A stretch of 6,512 nucleotides of DNA, from contig CANQKU010000179.1 of the NCBI GenBank assembly GCA_947624535.1, positions 1-6,512 on the forward strand, in the 5' to 3' direction. This DNA is from an uncultured Bacilli bacterium. GTDB lineage: Bacteria; Bacillota_I; Bacilli_A; RF39; UBA660. The position numbers were made by a program, and so were the translations under genes. This document shows positions 6,303-6,512 of the stretch, one piece after another; positions within the stretch are counted from its first letter, which is position 1, and each line of letters starts with the position of its first letter. The notes under the pieces are model-generated. The model made no database searches and was not told the origin of the DNA. It worked only from the letters and a program-made list of their open reading frames with translations.

Positions 6303-6398
6303 GGCGGAGAGCACCCTCCCCAGCTCGTTCTCCAGCCCGTTTTACTCCCTTCTGCCCCCGACCCCTCGGCCATACGCCGAGACGGGACGGCGACACAG
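6303..6398. other. Short GC-rich gap between endonuclease gene and terminator
   Basis: No gene is supported here. The stretch is C-rich and resembles the thi side in composition more than the endonuclease gene. It contains one small hairpin, CTCGGC-CATAC-GCCGAG (6365-6381), too short and without a U-run to be called a terminator. Confidence 0.5.
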
Positions 6399-6436
6399 AA
6401 AAAGCCTGTGACCCAAAAGGTTACAGGCTTTTCTTT
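6399..6436. terminator. Two-way terminator between endonuclease gene and tRNA-Ser
   Basis: Arms 6400-6413 and 6419-6432 pair over 14 positions, with one G-U pair on the + strand and a CAAAA loop (6414-6418). The + transcript ends in TTTTCTTT and the - transcript in TTTTTCTG, so it suits both the convergent endonuclease gene and the tRNA. On the - strand it begins within 4 bases of the encoded CCA end of the tRNA. Confidence 0.88.
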
Positions 6437-6512
6437 GGCGCAGTGGGAGGGATTCGAACCCTCGGGCGGCTTTTGACCGCCACACGATTTCCAGTCGTGC
6501 TCGTTATGACCT
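6436..6512 (-). tRNA. tRNA-Ser(GGA), 5' end beyond the window
   Basis: Read on the - strand, the 3' part of a class II tRNA is clear. The anticodon stem CACGA/TCGTG holds the loop CTGGAAA with anticodon GGA (6492-6490). A long variable arm GGCGG/CCGCC follows, as expected for serine. The T arm GAGGG-TTCGAAT-CCCTC is intact. The acceptor strand CCACTGC, discriminator G and an encoded CCA (6438-6436) end the gene. The 5' acceptor strand and part of the D arm are cut off by the window edge. It decodes UCC/UCU codons. Confidence 0.93.

Noticed and set aside
6365..6381. Small hairpin CTCGGC-CATAC-GCCGAG as a separate terminator
   Set aside because: It has a short stem and no U-run, and a far better terminator stands 20 bases further on.

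Overview
The window looks like part of the chromosome of a high-GC, low-complexity Firmicute, most likely of the Oscillospiraceae/Clostridia type. This guess rests on purine-rich Shine-Dalgarno sites, TTGACG/TATAAT promoters, hairpin terminators with U-rich tails, a CCA-encoding tRNA-Ser, and an anaerobe-style thiG-thiH-tenI order. No species can be named from the sequence alone.

Left part (1-1905): the end of a thiamine-thiazole operon on the + strand. It holds the last 12 codons of thiG, a complete thiH (radical-SAM 2-iminoacetate synthase) and a TenI/ThiE-fold gene that overlaps thiH by 8 bases. ThiH makes dehydroglycine from tyrosine for the thiazole synthase ThiG. The TenI-like protein most likely tautomerises the thiazole product rather than making thiamine phosphate. 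A strong hairpin (1911-1951) ends the operon and also serves the convergent genes beyond it.

Middle part (1962-6302): a complete three-gene type II restriction-modification system with lower and more variable GC. Two different N6-adenine DNA methyltransferases lie on the - strand as an operon, 3 bases apart: a FokI/StsI-like one first, a Dam-like one second. A 698-residue AlwI/BstNBI-family endonuclease is divergent on the + strand. Two adenine methyltransferases of different lineages beside an AlwI-type nuclease indicate a type IIS enzyme with an asymmetric site carrying an adenine on each strand, as in GGATC or GAGTC. The two divergent transcripts start from near-identical promoters placed back to back, each with a palindrome in its spacer. 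No controller (C) gene is visible.

Right part (6303-6512): a short GC-rich stretch, a two-way terminator (about 6399-6436), and most of a tRNA-Ser(GGA) on the - strand, whose 5' end lies beyond the window. The restriction-modification genes therefore sit as a compact cassette between a housekeeping thi operon and the 3' side of a tRNA gene, and are probably acquired.
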